From an uncultured Sphingobacteriales bacterium (GTDB lineage: Bacteria; Bacteroidota; Bacteroidia; Chitinophagales; Chitinophagaceae), in contig CALMQS010000007.1 of assembly GCA_937871285.1 (NCBI GenBank), positions 1-56,094 of the forward strand: DNA of 56,094 bases. Direction: 5' to 3'. This document shows positions 1 through 9,380 of this stretch, one piece after another. The position numbers and the translations under genes are program-made. Below the pieces are notes generated by a model. It saw only the letters and a program-made list of their open reading frames with translations. It searched no databases and was not told the DNA's origin. Each line of letters starts with the position of its first letter. Position 1 is the first letter of the stretch.

Positions 1-72
1 CAACCAGCCGTTTGAAAAAAGAATTATTCTATTTTTACCGGACAGCAATGATTTTAAATCTCAAATCATTTC

Positions 73-942
73 CTAATCCGGTAAATAAAAAGGAACGGTA
101 TAGCTGTAGAGATAGTCTATATTGCGGTTATGCGAAACAGCGGGCTCCCATTCCTTAACCGACTTTAGCAGCCTCACCACTTCCTCCTGCAATAATGTAT
201 TGGCTTCGTTGGTAAAATTAATATTGGTAAGCTTTCCTTCCCGGGTAATAAGAAATTCAAAAGCCACCTCTCCTTCAATACTTTTCTTTAAAGCATCTTT
301 AGGGTATAGTAAATTTTCTATGATGAATGCTTCAAAGTCGTAGGCGTTTTGGGGGCAGGGCTTTTTTTCTATCCTGCAATTACTCCCGGTAACATTACCT
401 GTAGTATCGTAGCAGGTAAGATCCTGTAATTTGTTATGGCTGTATACCTCTATGGTTGCCGGTTTGCCATTAGGATGATACCAGCGCCATTCACCATCAG
501 GCTCGCTGTTAATGTACACGCCTTCGGATTCAGGATTGCCGTTTGCATACCATGTTTTCCATACGCCTGTGCGGAACTGTTGTTGTATAATACCCGAGTC
601 GCTCATTTGCCCGTTTATATGCCAGCTCATAAAAACACTGTCTGCCGTATTATTATTAAAATACGTTAGCGCCCTGCGGTTTCCGTTTGAATAGTAAATG
701 CTGTATAAACCTTGTTTGATCTTTAATTTTTTGTCTGCAAAAAAGCCATGCATCAGCACATTGCCGTTGCTGTACATCGCAAATGCTTCCCAGCCATGCT
801 CATGTGCTGTCATTTTCCCAGGGTACACACTTTGCTTTTTGCCGGTAAGGGCAAGTTGTTCATCAAAATAGCATGCTATGGTATCCTGGGCATGACCATA
901 GTAAAACGATAAAATCAGCAATGAAAGCAGGCAAATCTTCAT
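73..942 (-). CDS. TonB C-terminal domain protein with MORN/YwqK-like repeats
   Basis: Secreted or periplasmic protein of about 289 residues. I start it at the ATG at 942 because this gives a clean signal peptide (MKICLLSLLILSF, ending near AQD); the upstream in-frame extension has no such feature. The middle carries repeats of the form W-x-x-Y-x-N-G-N-x-x-x-E-G, typical of MORN/YwqK-like proteins. The last ~90 residues (IEGEVAFEFLITREGKL, then VKEWEPA) match a TonB C-terminal domain, which in TonB contacts outer-membrane receptors. There is no N-terminal anchor beyond the signal peptide and no ExbB/ExbD nearby, so an energy-transducing role is not shown. Fairly sure of the domains, unsure of the function. 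Confidence 0.75.
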   Translation of the reverse strand: MKICLLSLLILSFYYGHAQDTIACYFDEQLALTGKKQSVYPGKMTAHEHGWEAFAMYSNGNVLMHGFFADKKLKIKQGLYSIYYSNGNRRALTYFNNNTADSVFMSWHINGQMSDSGIIQQQFRTGVWKTWYANGNPESEGVYINSEPDGEWRWYHPNGKPATIEVYSHNKLQDLTCYDTTGNVTGSNCRIEKKPCPQNAYDFEAFIIENLLYPKDALKKSIEGEVAFEFLITREGKLTNINFTNEANTLLQEEVVRLLKSVKEWEPAVSHNRNIDYLYSYTVPFYLPD

Positions 943-1175
943 GTTGTAAAAATATGTAAAATGAGAAGATAAAATGCGAAGGAAAAAGAACCGGTGAAAC
1001 ATAGACGGGTTAACCCGGCGGTATTTTATTTTCTTCAGCAGGCAACCTTTAATCCTTTAACTACGAAGTGTATACTATTCAGCGCTACTCCTTATTGGAA
1101 CGATAAGCCATCCTTTCATTTTTAAAACCTGATTTGTATATGTTGTACACAAAACGGGCTTCTAACCTTTTTGTT

Positions 1176-2051
1176 ATGAAGCGGGTGCGCAATGCCGGCA
1201 TGATTTTGATTGCATGTACGCTATTATCTGTTTCCTGCAGTAAGGATAATGAACCTGCGCCGCCCGCAGAAAAAAAGCCAACCATCCAGCTTGCTTCCAG
1301 CGCTGCTTTAGGCAGCTATCTTGCGGATACTTTAGGCTATACCCTCTATTATTTTTCTAATGATTTTGACGGGCAATCGCATTGTGCAGGCGGTTGCGCT
1401 GCGCTTTGGCCGATGTATTATGCCGGCGACAATCTTACACAGGCCAGCCTGGGAACGGGACTTGATATTGCAGATTTTTCCAGTATCACCACTCCTTCGG
1501 GAAAACAAACCACGTATAAAAGCTGGCCCTTATACTATTACGCTCCGGTAGAAGGCGGTTATAATGAACGTGAGGCGGTGGGTGAAACAAAAGGAGAAGC
1601 CTTTAACAATATATGGTTTGTAGCCAAGCCCGATTATAGCATTATGCTGGTAAACGCGCAACTCACAGGCCATGACGGTAAAACATACAAAAGCGATTAT
1701 ACGGAAGGCACCGGCAATACCCTCTATTTTTCCGATCCGCACGGCGTTACATTATATGGATTTTCCATAGATAGTTTTAATGTAAATAAATTTACCCGGG
1801 CCGACTTTTCCAATAACGCGGTGTGGCCTGTTTACGAAACAGACCAGGTGGTTGTTCCTTCTATACTGGATAAAACATTGTTTACGGCGATAGATGTATT
1901 TGGTAGGAATCAGCTTACCTATAAGGGCTGGCCGCTTTATTATTTTGGCGCCGATGATATGCAGCGGGGATCTAATAAAGGCGTTAGCTTTCCCGCGCCC
2001 GGCGTTTGGCCCGTAATGGTAAAAGATGCCCCGGAAGCTCCCCAGCCATAA
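1176..2051 (+). CDS. Secreted-repeat lipoprotein (COG4315-like)
   Basis: Lipoprotein of about 291 residues. The ATG at 1176 puts the signal peptide (MKRVRNAGMILIACTLLSV) directly before the lipobox Cys of SCSKD. The body carries two copies of the 'secreted repeat of unknown function': LGYTLYYFSNDFDGQSHCAG and NTLYFSDPHGVTLYGFSID, each followed by a segment ending KGWPLYYF or KSWPLYYY and by ALWPMY/GVWPVM motifs. The family is common in bacterial envelopes, sometimes near redox proteins, but has no firm biochemical role. The gene is convergent with the glycosidase gene that follows. Confidence 0.8.
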   Translation: MKRVRNAGMILIACTLLSVSCSKDNEPAPPAEKKPTIQLASSAALGSYLADTLGYTLYYFSNDFDGQSHCAGGCAALWPMYYAGDNLTQASLGTGLDIADFSSITTPSGKQTTYKSWPLYYYAPVEGGYNEREAVGETKGEAFNNIWFVAKPDYSIMLVNAQLTGHDGKTYKSDYTEGTGNTLYFSDPHGVTLYGFSIDSFNVNKFTRADFSNNAVWPVYETDQVVVPSILDKTLFTAIDVFGRNQLTYKGWPLYYFGADDMQRGSNKGVSFPAPGVWPVMVKDAPEAPQP

Positions 2052-2136
2052 TGCCTGTAAAGCCGCACGCACAAGGGTTATCGTCCTTTAGAAAAGAAGT
2101 GAGTATAATAAGGCCGGATAACTCTTGTTGTATATA

Positions 2137-3219
2137 TTATGCCGGGATGCTTTTAAGCAGCGCCAGTACTTTTTCATCCACCCTTCCAAAAAAGGAAATA
2201 CCGTCAGCGCCATTGGCTAATGCATGCTGAATGCCCTGCTTTAGTTCTTCTTCATTTTCAAAGTCGGGCAGGAATAACCCGGCATACAGCGGAAAGCGGC
2301 CGTGAAGCCCGCTAACCCCTTCTGCTACGGCATCGCCGATCCAGCTCACTTTTTCCCTGTAAAAGCCATGGTATATCATGGGGCAAATGCCATCCAAGTT
2401 CCAGTTCAGCCAATCCTGCCGCACAATACGTTTGGCAACTTCCGGTGTGGGGAAAACCGCTGCGGTAATCTTTTTTTTATGGGTATGGGCAACGGCAGAT
2501 AACCGGTTAACCACAGCCGTTATATTATCGTACCTGAATTTTCGCCACGAAAGACTTTGGTCAGGATATTGTATATCCAGCGGATCCATGCCATGCAATG
2601 CACTGAAATTATTCCGGCATACATTGCAATAACAAAAGTCGTATTCCGGTAACTCCCTGTTTTGTTCAATGCCGTATTTGCTCCACAGGTTAACGGGCAG
2701 TATCACATCGCAATAGCGGATATAATCCAAATGAATGCCATCCACATAGTCTTTTGCCAGCGTGTTGTTTACCTGCTCTTCTATGTAGGTTCTCACTTCT
2801 TCCCTCGACGGGCAAAGCCAGCGGTAATAATTTACGTAGGGAGGTTTATCAGCGCAGGAATCTCCATTCCTGTTTTTGGCATACCATTCCGGGTGGGCCT
2901 GCAACAATTCTTTTTCTCCCCTGTTCATGATCCACATCCACCGGTGTGCTTCTAATTTTTTACTTTTAGCGGTGCGGTAATGTTTTTCGCTGTCTGCTTC
3001 AAAAAAAATGCCCCTTATGCCCGCGTCATAGTATGCGGCATATTGTTGCTGGAGGTCTTCTTCCCTGTCTGCCGGGTTGGGGTTGATCCATACCCAGTGT
3101 TTGCGTTTTACTTTGCGCCTGCCTGCTGCCTGTGTTCCGGCGGCATAAGGCTGTATGGGCAGCGACAGGGTGGCTGCACCTGCAACCAGCGCTGACTTGA
3201 TGAATTTTCGTTTATTCAT
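2137..3219 (-). CDS. Family 10-like glycosyl hydrolase, Tat-type signal
   Basis: 360 residues. The N-terminus (MNKRKFIKSALVAGAATLSL) has a short basic stretch and hydrophobic core like the Tat-type leaders common on Bacteroidota glycosidases. The body reads as the glycosyl hydrolase-like 10 (GHL10/YngK) family: DAGIRGIFFEADS near residue 50, YVDGIHLDYIRY in the middle (the Asp-rich strand end of a TIM barrel), then LDGICPMIYHGFY and GADGISFFGRVDE near the C-terminus. These proteins act on peptidoglycan-like or other glycans; the substrate here is unknown. It follows the CBM9-like gene after a 5-nt gap on the same strand, so the two are probably co-transcribed and act on the same polymer. Confidence 0.82.
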   Translation of the reverse strand: MNKRKFIKSALVAGAATLSLPIQPYAAGTQAAGRRKVKRKHWVWINPNPADREEDLQQQYAAYYDAGIRGIFFEADSEKHYRTAKSKKLEAHRWMWIMNRGEKELLQAHPEWYAKNRNGDSCADKPPYVNYYRWLCPSREEVRTYIEEQVNNTLAKDYVDGIHLDYIRYCDVILPVNLWSKYGIEQNRELPEYDFCYCNVCRNNFSALHGMDPLDIQYPDQSLSWRKFRYDNITAVVNRLSAVAHTHKKKITAAVFPTPEVAKRIVRQDWLNWNLDGICPMIYHGFYREKVSWIGDAVAEGVSGLHGRFPLYAGLFLPDFENEEELKQGIQHALANGADGISFFGRVDEKVLALLKSIPA

Positions 3220-3224
3220 GATCG

Positions 3225-4334
3225 TTATCTTATGTGCGTGAGCCTGCCGTTTTGATCAATTTGCCAGCCCTCCCTGCCGGCATCGCAGGTAACGGTGGCG
3301 GTAAATTGCTTTTCCACCGCCGTTAATTGCAAGGTACATTCATTTCCGGGTTTAACGGTAATTACGGAGGGCAACTGAAGCTGTGAAAGGTTGTCTGCAT
3401 ACTTACCATGGCTTTGCCTGTATTGCTTTTGCTTGTAGTAGATTAGCCAGAGATATTTTTTAGCATCTTCCGATGGGGGTAAACCATATGCTTCTTTTTC
3501 TTTTTTAGCATCTTCTGCGGCAAACCACAGATAGCCCCATCGTTCGGGATAATGCATATTAATTACACCCTGCGGCGACCACACCCAATTGTGCTCCGGA
3601 AAGGGCTTGCCTGTAGCAGGGTTTATTTTTTTCTTATATTTTCCATCAACGATCTCGGTATCCCATTGCACTCTTGAAAAATTGATGCGCCACCGGTCGC
3701 CTGCTTTCACTTCAGGAGCGGCATTGTCTTTTTGTAAAGCACCAAAGGGTATAGCCATTTCAACCGTCCATTTTTTGTCTGTATCACCCGGGTTGTTAAG
3801 CGTTCCGTTAATATATACTGCAGATTGTAGTCCGCCGGCATTCCAGGCAGTAGATAAATGTCCCCCGTTGCGGTAGGGCCGTGAAAGAAAAAGGTCGAAG
3901 ATGGTATTGAGGGCATTCACTTCTATTTCAAAATAATCGTGTGTATCATCATCGGGGTCAATAAATATTTCAAAATCATTATCATGGTATATGATCTGGT
4001 CGTGCTGCGTAAGGGTTGCCCATATATGTGGCTCTTCCATTTCGGCTGCGATATACAAATGGGTGGTATTCCATAGCATTTTAAAACGGGTAGCGTGGGC
4101 GGGACGTGGTTTTGCATCTCCTTCAATATCCAAAAAATAAGCCGACCACGGCGCTTTTCCCCAGGCAGGCTCGTTCATCTTTCCATCAATACGTAAGCTG
4201 TCTTTAATTTGATATGCTGTGTAATGAAGGGGTGGGGTAAAAAGATGCGCATAGCCTTTAAATATATCCTGGGCTTTGCTTTGAATAACAATAAAGCAGG
4301 ATATGAATAAAATAAAGTATAAATTTTTTTTCAA
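3225..4334 (-). CDS. CBM9-like carbohydrate-binding protein, TTG start
   Basis: About 369 residues. The reading frame stays open upstream to 4415, but I choose the TTG at 4334: it gives a proper signal peptide ((L)KKNLYFILFISCF, ending near SKAQD), has an AGGGA about 9 nt upstream, and the longer version would run through the rpsT terminator at 4384-4416. The body shows the DOMON-like CBM9 pattern: IDGKMNEPAWGKAPW near residue 50, LYIAAEMEEPHIWA, then NDFEIFIDPDDD and FEIEVNALNT, with WTVEMAIPFGAL later. Proteins of this type bind glycans or deliver them to partner enzymes. It sits just upstream of the GHL10 gene and probably works with it. Confidence 0.78.
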   Translation of the reverse strand: MKKNLYFILFISCFIVIQSKAQDIFKGYAHLFTPPLHYTAYQIKDSLRIDGKMNEPAWGKAPWSAYFLDIEGDAKPRPAHATRFKMLWNTTHLYIAAEMEEPHIWATLTQHDQIIYHDNDFEIFIDPDDDTHDYFEIEVNALNTIFDLFLSRPYRNGGHLSTAWNAGGLQSAVYINGTLNNPGDTDKKWTVEMAIPFGALQKDNAAPEVKAGDRWRINFSRVQWDTEIVDGKYKKKINPATGKPFPEHNWVWSPQGVINMHYPERWGYLWFAAEDAKKEKEAYGLPPSEDAKKYLWLIYYKQKQYRQSHGKYADNLSQLQLPSVITVKPGNECTLQLTAVEKQFTATVTCDAGREGWQIDQNGRLTHIR

Positions 4335-4383
4335 GTCCGTAATTTCCCTGCAAGATACGTTTCCACAGCCCTCAGCGATACGC

Positions 4384-4416
4384 AAAAAAAATTGCATTCC
4401 TTTTACAGAATGCAAT
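4384..4416 (-). terminator. Intrinsic terminator of rpsT
   Basis: A 9-bp perfect stem (ATTGCATTC at 4391-4399 with GAATGCAAT at 4408-4416) and an 8-nt loop are followed on the minus strand by seven T (4390-4384). It lies 28 nt beyond the rpsT stop codon and ends that transcript. Its position argues against the longer N-terminus for the CBM9-like gene. Confidence 0.85.
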
Positions 4417-4444
4417 TCAACTATATGTTCAAACCAGTTAAGGC

Positions 4445-4699
4445 TTATGCCATCGCATTTACCCTTTTGGCCAATTTACTTTTAAGATTGGCAGCTTTAT
4501 TTTTATGTATAATGCCACGTTTAGCCAGCTTATCTATCATGCCTTCTACTGAGGGGATTGCTTCTTTTGCTTCCTTTTTATCGGTGATCACCTTTAGGTC
4601 GCGTATAGCATTACGGGTGGTTTTGCCATTGTACCGGTTCCTGTCCCTGCGTTTTGCGGCCTGGCGCATATCCTTTTTCGTAGCTTTATGATTAGCCAT
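4445..4699 (-). CDS. rpsT: 30S ribosomal protein S20
   Basis: 84 residues starting MANHKATKKDMRQAAK, the standard S20 start; ATG at 4699. The protein is small and Lys/Arg-rich, with the NRYNGKTTRNAIRDL and KRGIIHKNKAANLKSKLAK segments typical of S20, which binds the 5' domain of 16S rRNA during early 30S assembly. It is a monocistronic unit with its own promoter (4720-4751) and terminator (4384-4416). Extending the frame upstream to 4750 would place the promoter inside the gene, so the internal ATG is the real start. Confidence 0.97.
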   Translation of the reverse strand: MANHKATKKDMRQAAKRRDRNRYNGKTTRNAIRDLKVITDKKEAKEAIPSVEGMIDKLAKRGIIHKNKAANLKSKLAKRVNAMA

Positions 4700-4719
4700 T
4701 TTTAAAAAATTTTGGACGG

Positions 4720-4751
4720 CAAAGGTAGGCGGATATACAATCAAATCCAAA
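4720..4751 (-). promoter_or_regulatory. Bacteroidota-type promoter of rpsT
   Basis: On the minus strand TTTG (4751-4748) is followed by 20 nt and then TACCTTTG (4727-4720), an exact match to the Bacteroidota housekeeping consensus (-33 TTTG, -7 TAnnTTTG). Transcription should start a few bases downstream, leaving a 5' leader of roughly 15 nt before the rpsT ATG at 4699. Confidence 0.8.
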
Positions 4752-4958
4752 TTTTATATAGCAAAACGGCAATTTAGCAGCCTGTTTTTGCTCTATTTCC
4801 ATTTTTTGAAACCATAGAGAATGAAGGAAAATGAGACGGTATTATGTCAAACCTTAAAATTGCAGGATAAGCGTATAACTACCTGCTTTTGATCGTTGTT
4901 TAAGCGCTGATATCACCAAAATCACGTAGGTTTGTACCTGTTCTCAAAAGATAGCCTC

Positions 4959-7757
4959 ATGAAGGATTTTTCGTACATAACCAGTTCAGATCCCGCATAC
5001 ATAGAAAATTTATATAATAATTTCGTAAAAGACCCGGAGAGTGTAGATCCGGATTTTAAAAAATTTTTTGAAGGATTCGATTTTGCCATTGCCAATAGTA
5101 AGGACGCGGCAAACGGGAACGCCGCTTATGCAGTGGCAGATAAGCTTTCTGCACCTTATACTACAACCGATGGTGTAGACTGGAAAAAGGAATTAGGCGC
5201 TTACCGGCTTATTCTCGGCTACCGGAATAAAGGACATCTTATTGCCAACACCAATCCTATACGTAAACGTAAAGACAGGGGCGCTAATCTTAGCCTGGGT
5301 TTTTTTGGATTTAGCGAAGAGGATATGGATAAGAGCTTTTTCGCGGGTAATCTTATCGGCCTGGGCACTACTACTTTACGAAAAATATTAGAACATTTGC
5401 AGGCCTGCTATGCAGGCCATGTGGGTATAGAATTCAAGTACATCAGCGATCAGAAAAAAGTAGACTGGCTGACCACTGAAATGGAAAGAAACTTTATTCA
5501 GCCGTTTTCCCTCAAGCAAAAAGAAAGGATATTAGAGAAGATCAACCAGGCCGTGATGTTTGAGAAATTCCTTCACACGAAATATATAGGGCAAAAAAGA
5601 TTTTCGTTAGAAGGTGGCGAAACAACTATCCCGGCATTAGATGCCATTATTAATAAGGCCGCTGAATTTGACGTGCAGGAAGTAGTGATAGGAATGGCGC
5701 ACCGCGGCCGCCTGAACGTTTTGGCGAATATAATGGGTAAAACCTACGAGCAGATCTTTAGCGAGTTTGAAGGAACGGGTAAGGTTGACCAAACCATGGG
5801 TAGTGGCGATGTGAAATACCATCTTGGATTTGGGAGTGAAGTAAAAACACCCGGCGGCAGGCCGATGTACCTGAAGCTTATGCCCAATCCCTCACACTTG
5901 GAAGCCGTAGACCCCGTGGTGGTGGGGTTTGCAAGGGGAAGAGCTAATATTTTACATGAGGAAGAATATGAAAAAGTATTGCCGATCCTTATTCATGGCG
6001 ATGCATCTATTGCAGGACAGGGTATCGTATACGAGGTTTTACAGATGTGTAAGCTGGAAGGATATTATACCGGGGGCACTATTCATTTTGTAATTAACAA
6101 CCAGATAGGATTTACCACCGACTTTGACGATGCACGCAGCTCGGATTATTGTACTTCGCTCGCAGCTATGGTACAGGCGCCTGTATTGCATGTAAATGGC
6201 GATGATCCCGAGGCAGTGGTAAAGTGCGCCGAAATAGCGGCCCGTTATCGTAAAGCATTTCAATCGGATGTATTTATAGACATGGTGTGCTATCGTAAGC
6301 ACGGGCATAATGAAGGCGATGACCCTAAATTTACCCAGCCTACCCTGTATGCCTTAATTGACAAGCATCCCAACCCCAGGGAAGTGTATGTGAAATACCT
6401 GCTGGAACACGGGGAGCCGGAAGCGCAGGAGCTGGCGAAGGGTATGGAAAAAAAGTTCTGGGATGATTTGCAGGATCGCCTGGATGAAGTGAAACAAAAT
6501 CCATTGCCTTATACTTATCAGCAGCCAGACAAGTGGTGGAAGCAGTTAAGGAAAGCTACAGATGAGGATTTTGAACAGTCGCCGGTTACCGCTATCAGTG
6601 GTGAAAATTTTACCACCATTTTTAATGCGATGATGAAGTGGCCGGAAAATTTTACCCCGCTTCGCAAAGTGGAAAAGATCATCCATGAAAAAATAAAGCT
6701 GTTTGATAATGAGAAAAAATTAGACTGGGCTACAGGTGAGCTGCTGGCTTATGGCAGTATTTTGCTTGATGGTAAAGATGTGCGTATGAGCGGACAGGAC
6801 ATTTGCAGGGGTACCTTCTCACACCGTCATGCCGTTTTGCAGGATGAAAAAACAGATCAGCCTTACAACCGGCTTAGCGCCATACCCGGGGCCAAAGGAA
6901 AATACAGGATATTCAATTCTTTTTTAAGTGAATATGGGGTACTGGGGTTTGAGTATGGCTTCGGACTGGCAAACCCTAATGCGCTTGTAGTATGGGAAGC
7001 GCAGTTTGGCGATTTTTGTAATGTGGCGCAACCCATGATTGATCAGTTCATTTCATCGGGCGAGGAAAAATGGAACAGGATGAATGGGATAACCATGCTG
7101 TTACCCCACGGGTACGAGGGGCAGGGGCCGGAGCATAGTTCCGGCAGGATGGAAAGGTTTTTACAAATGTGCGCTGAATTGAATATGGTGGTTACCAATG
7201 TTACAATCGCTTCAAACTTCTTCCATGCATTGCGCAGGCAGGTGGCATGGCCTTTCCGGAAACCATTGATCAATTTTTCGCCTAAAGCCAACCTGCGTCA
7301 TACAGGCAGTTATTCATCTGTTGAGGAATTTACCAGCGGAAGGTTCAGGGAAGTAATTGATGATCCGTTTACGGACAATGCCGCAGGAGTAAAAAAAGTT
7401 ATTTTTTGTTCAGGTAAAATATATTTTGACCTTGCCGCAAAACAACAAAAAGACAACAGGAAAGATGTGGCGCTGGTAAGGGTAGAGCAGCTATATCCCC
7501 TGCCTTTCAAACAATTATCCGCCCTGTATGGCAGGTATAATAAAGCAATATGGTACTGGGTGCAGGAAGAGCCGCTGAATATGGGCGCCGCTTCTTTCCT
7601 GCAAATGAATCTTAATACCGGTTTGCGGCAATTGGGCCTGCCTGAAATGAATTATGGTGTGATCAGCAGGGAAAGCAGTGCCTCTCCCGCCACCGGTTTC
7701 AGCAAAATACATGCACAGGAACAGGGAGAAATTATTGAAACGGCATTTTCCATTTAA
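4959..7757 (+). CDS. sucA: 2-oxoglutarate dehydrogenase E1 component
   Basis: 932 residues, a normal length for the E1 subunit, which decarboxylates 2-oxoglutarate with thiamine diphosphate and passes the succinyl group to the lipoyl arms of E2. The ATG at 4959 gives the family N-terminus (MKDFSYITSSDPAYIENLY) that binds E2. Motifs in order: GMAHRGRLNVLANI around residue 246, the ThDP-binding HGDASIAGQGIVYE around 345, HFVINNQIGFTT, and the C-terminal HGYEGQGPEHSSGRMERF. A -7-like box TAGGTTTG lies at 4927-4934, though I find no well-spaced -33 element. It is followed 38 nt later by the E2 gene, the usual odhA-odhB operon. Confidence 0.96.
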   Translation: MKDFSYITSSDPAYIENLYNNFVKDPESVDPDFKKFFEGFDFAIANSKDAANGNAAYAVADKLSAPYTTTDGVDWKKELGAYRLILGYRNKGHLIANTNPIRKRKDRGANLSLGFFGFSEEDMDKSFFAGNLIGLGTTTLRKILEHLQACYAGHVGIEFKYISDQKKVDWLTTEMERNFIQPFSLKQKERILEKINQAVMFEKFLHTKYIGQKRFSLEGGETTIPALDAIINKAAEFDVQEVVIGMAHRGRLNVLANIMGKTYEQIFSEFEGTGKVDQTMGSGDVKYHLGFGSEVKTPGGRPMYLKLMPNPSHLEAVDPVVVGFARGRANILHEEEYEKVLPILIHGDASIAGQGIVYEVLQMCKLEGYYTGGTIHFVINNQIGFTTDFDDARSSDYCTSLAAMVQAPVLHVNGDDPEAVVKCAEIAARYRKAFQSDVFIDMVCYRKHGHNEGDDPKFTQPTLYALIDKHPNPREVYVKYLLEHGEPEAQELAKGMEKKFWDDLQDRLDEVKQNPLPYTYQQPDKWWKQLRKATDEDFEQSPVTAISGENFTTIFNAMMKWPENFTPLRKVEKIIHEKIKLFDNEKKLDWATGELLAYGSILLDGKDVRMSGQDICRGTFSHRHAVLQDEKTDQPYNRLSAIPGAKGKYRIFNSFLSEYGVLGFEYGFGLANPNALVVWEAQFGDFCNVAQPMIDQFISSGEEKWNRMNGITMLLPHGYEGQGPEHSSGRMERFLQMCAELNMVVTNVTIASNFFHALRRQVAWPFRKPLINFSPKANLRHTGSYSSVEEFTSGRFREVIDDPFTDNAAGVKKVIFCSGKIYFDLAAKQQKDNRKDVALVRVEQLYPLPFKQLSALYGRYNKAIWYWVQEEPLNMGAASFLQMNLNTGLRQLGLPEMNYGVISRESSASPATGFSKIHAQEQGEIIETAFSI

Positions 7758-7795
7758 CTTTATACCAAGGATAAATCAGCATAAACTGAAAAAAC

Positions 7796-9358
7796 ATGAT
7801 TGACATCAAGGTTCCGGCAGTAGGAGAATCTATAAGCGAAGTTACTTTATTAAAATGGGTAAAGCCCGATGGCGCGTATGTAGAGAGAGATGAAGTGATT
7901 GCGGAGCTGGAAAGTGAAAAGGCTACATTTGAGGTGAATGCTGAAAAAGCGGGGATATTAAAAACCGAGGCCAAAGAGGGCGATACCATTACGATCGGGT
8001 CGGTGCTGGCTACAATAGACGAACAGGCTGCTAAACCGGCGGATACAGCAGTTGTTGCTCCTTCAGCAAATGAAAAACCGGAAGAGAAAGGGGCACCTGC
8101 AGCTTCAAAACCGGTTGAAGAAGCCAAAGCTGCGGGCAAGGGAAAAATAGAAGTGAAAGTGCCTGTTGTGGGCGAATCTATAAGTGAGGTTACTTTATTG
8201 AAGTGGGCGAAAAGCAATGGCGATCTGGTTAGACGTGATGAAGTGATTGCGGAGTTGGAAAGCGAAAAAGCTACTTTTGAGCTCAATGCGGAAGAAGCGG
8301 GCCAACTGGCTACATCGGTAAAAGAAGGCGATACCATTAAAATAGGGGATGTTATAGCTGTTATTGATACAGATATTGCCGTACCCGCTGAACAAGCGGC
8401 CGCCCCGCAAAAAACTACTGTTGCGGAAGCAAAACCTGCCGCTCAGCCTGCAGCAACGCATGCTTCGGATGTAAAAGCCACCCCCGTGGCGGCTGCTATT
8501 ATAGCCGATAAAAAAATTGATCCTGCAACCATAACCGCCAGCGGAACTGCCGGCAGAATCGTAAAAGGCGATGTGCTGGCCGCTTTGGCCAATCCGGGCA
8601 AAAAAGCTTTCGATGGTCAGGAGCTGTTTACCCGTAACGTACGCACGCAAAAAATGACCAACCTGCGTAAAACGATCAGCAGGCGGCTGGTGGAATCAAA
8701 GAACACGACTGCTATGCTTACCACTTTTAATGAAGTGGATATGACCCGCATTATGGAGGCCAGGAAAGCATATAAGGATAAATTTAAGGAAACGCATGGG
8801 GTAGGTTTGGGCTTTATGAGCTTTTTTGCGAAGGCATGTGCTATCGCATTGTCTGAATGGCCGGCCGTAAACGCCAATTTAGACGGTGATGAGCTGGTAT
8901 ACCATGATTACGCGGATATCAGCATTGCTGTGAGCACGCCGCGCGGACTAACCGTTCCGGTTATACGAAATGTTGAAAGCCTGAGTATGGCCGATATAGA
9001 AAAAAAAGTGATAGAGCTGGCTAATAAGGCCCGCGACAATAAGTTAAGCATGGAAGAGCTGCAGGGCGGAACCTTTACCATTACCAACGGGGGTGTATTT
9101 GGTTCATTAATGAGCACTCCTATTATCAATTTGCCGCAGGCGGCCATACTGGGTATGCATAAAATACAGGAGCGCGCCATGGTTATAAACGGGCAGGTGG
9201 TTATAAAGCCCATGATGTATGTTGCACTGAGCTACGACCATCGCATTATTGACGGGAGAGAGTCGGTGAGCTTCCTGGTACGTGTAAAAGAACTGCTGGA
9301 GAGTCCGGAATTGCTGCTATTAGGCAAAGATCCCGTAAAAACATTGCTGGAATTATAA
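7796..9358 (+). CDS. sucB: 2-oxoglutarate dehydrogenase E2 with two lipoyl domains
   Basis: 520 residues; dihydrolipoyl succinyltransferase core of the 2-oxoglutarate dehydrogenase complex. Domains in order: lipoyl 1 (about 1-77, lipoyl Lys in ELESEKATF), an Ala/Pro linker, lipoyl 2 (about 119-195, second ELESEKATF), another Ala/Pro linker, a peripheral-subunit-binding domain (about 236-266, [15 protein letters not shown]), and the catalytic domain from about 290 with the HRIIDG active-site motif near 482-487. The two lipoyl domains are near copies ([12 protein letters not shown] occurs in both), so this is an internal duplication. Most SucB proteins have one lipoyl domain. It is downstream of sucA in the same operon. 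Confidence 0.95.
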   Translation: MIDIKVPAVGESISEVTLLKWVKPDGAYVERDEVIAELESEKATFEVNAEKAGILKTEAKEGDTITIGSVLATIDEQAAKPADTAVVAPSANEKPEEKGAPAASKPVEEAKAAGKGKIEVKVPVVGESISEVTLLKWAKSNGDLVRRDEVIAELESEKATFELNAEEAGQLATSVKEGDTIKIGDVIAVIDTDIAVPAEQAAAPQKTTVAEAKPAAQPAATHASDVKATPVAAAIIADKKIDPATITASGTAGRIVKGDVLAALANPGKKAFDGQELFTRNVRTQKMTNLRKTISRRLVESKNTTAMLTTFNEVDMTRIMEARKAYKDKFKETHGVGLGFMSFFAKACAIALSEWPAVNANLDGDELVYHDYADISIAVSTPRGLTVPVIRNVESLSMADIEKKVIELANKARDNKLSMEELQGGTFTITNGGVFGSLMSTPIINLPQAAILGMHKIQERAMVINGQVVIKPMMYVALSYDHRIIDGRESVSFLVRVKELLESPELLLLGKDPVKTLLEL

Positions 9359-9380
9359 AACTGTAAACCTGCTTCCTTAT

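Noticed and set aside
4896..4934. Complete promoter for sucA
   Set aside because: The -7 box TAGGTTTG is good, but the nearest TTG is 28 nt away instead of about 19-21, so I do not call a full promoter.
7732..8650. Antisense frames over sucB (201 and 151 codons)
   Set aside because: They mirror the Ala/Glu-rich lipoyl and linker coding on the plus strand; low-complexity shadows without start signals.
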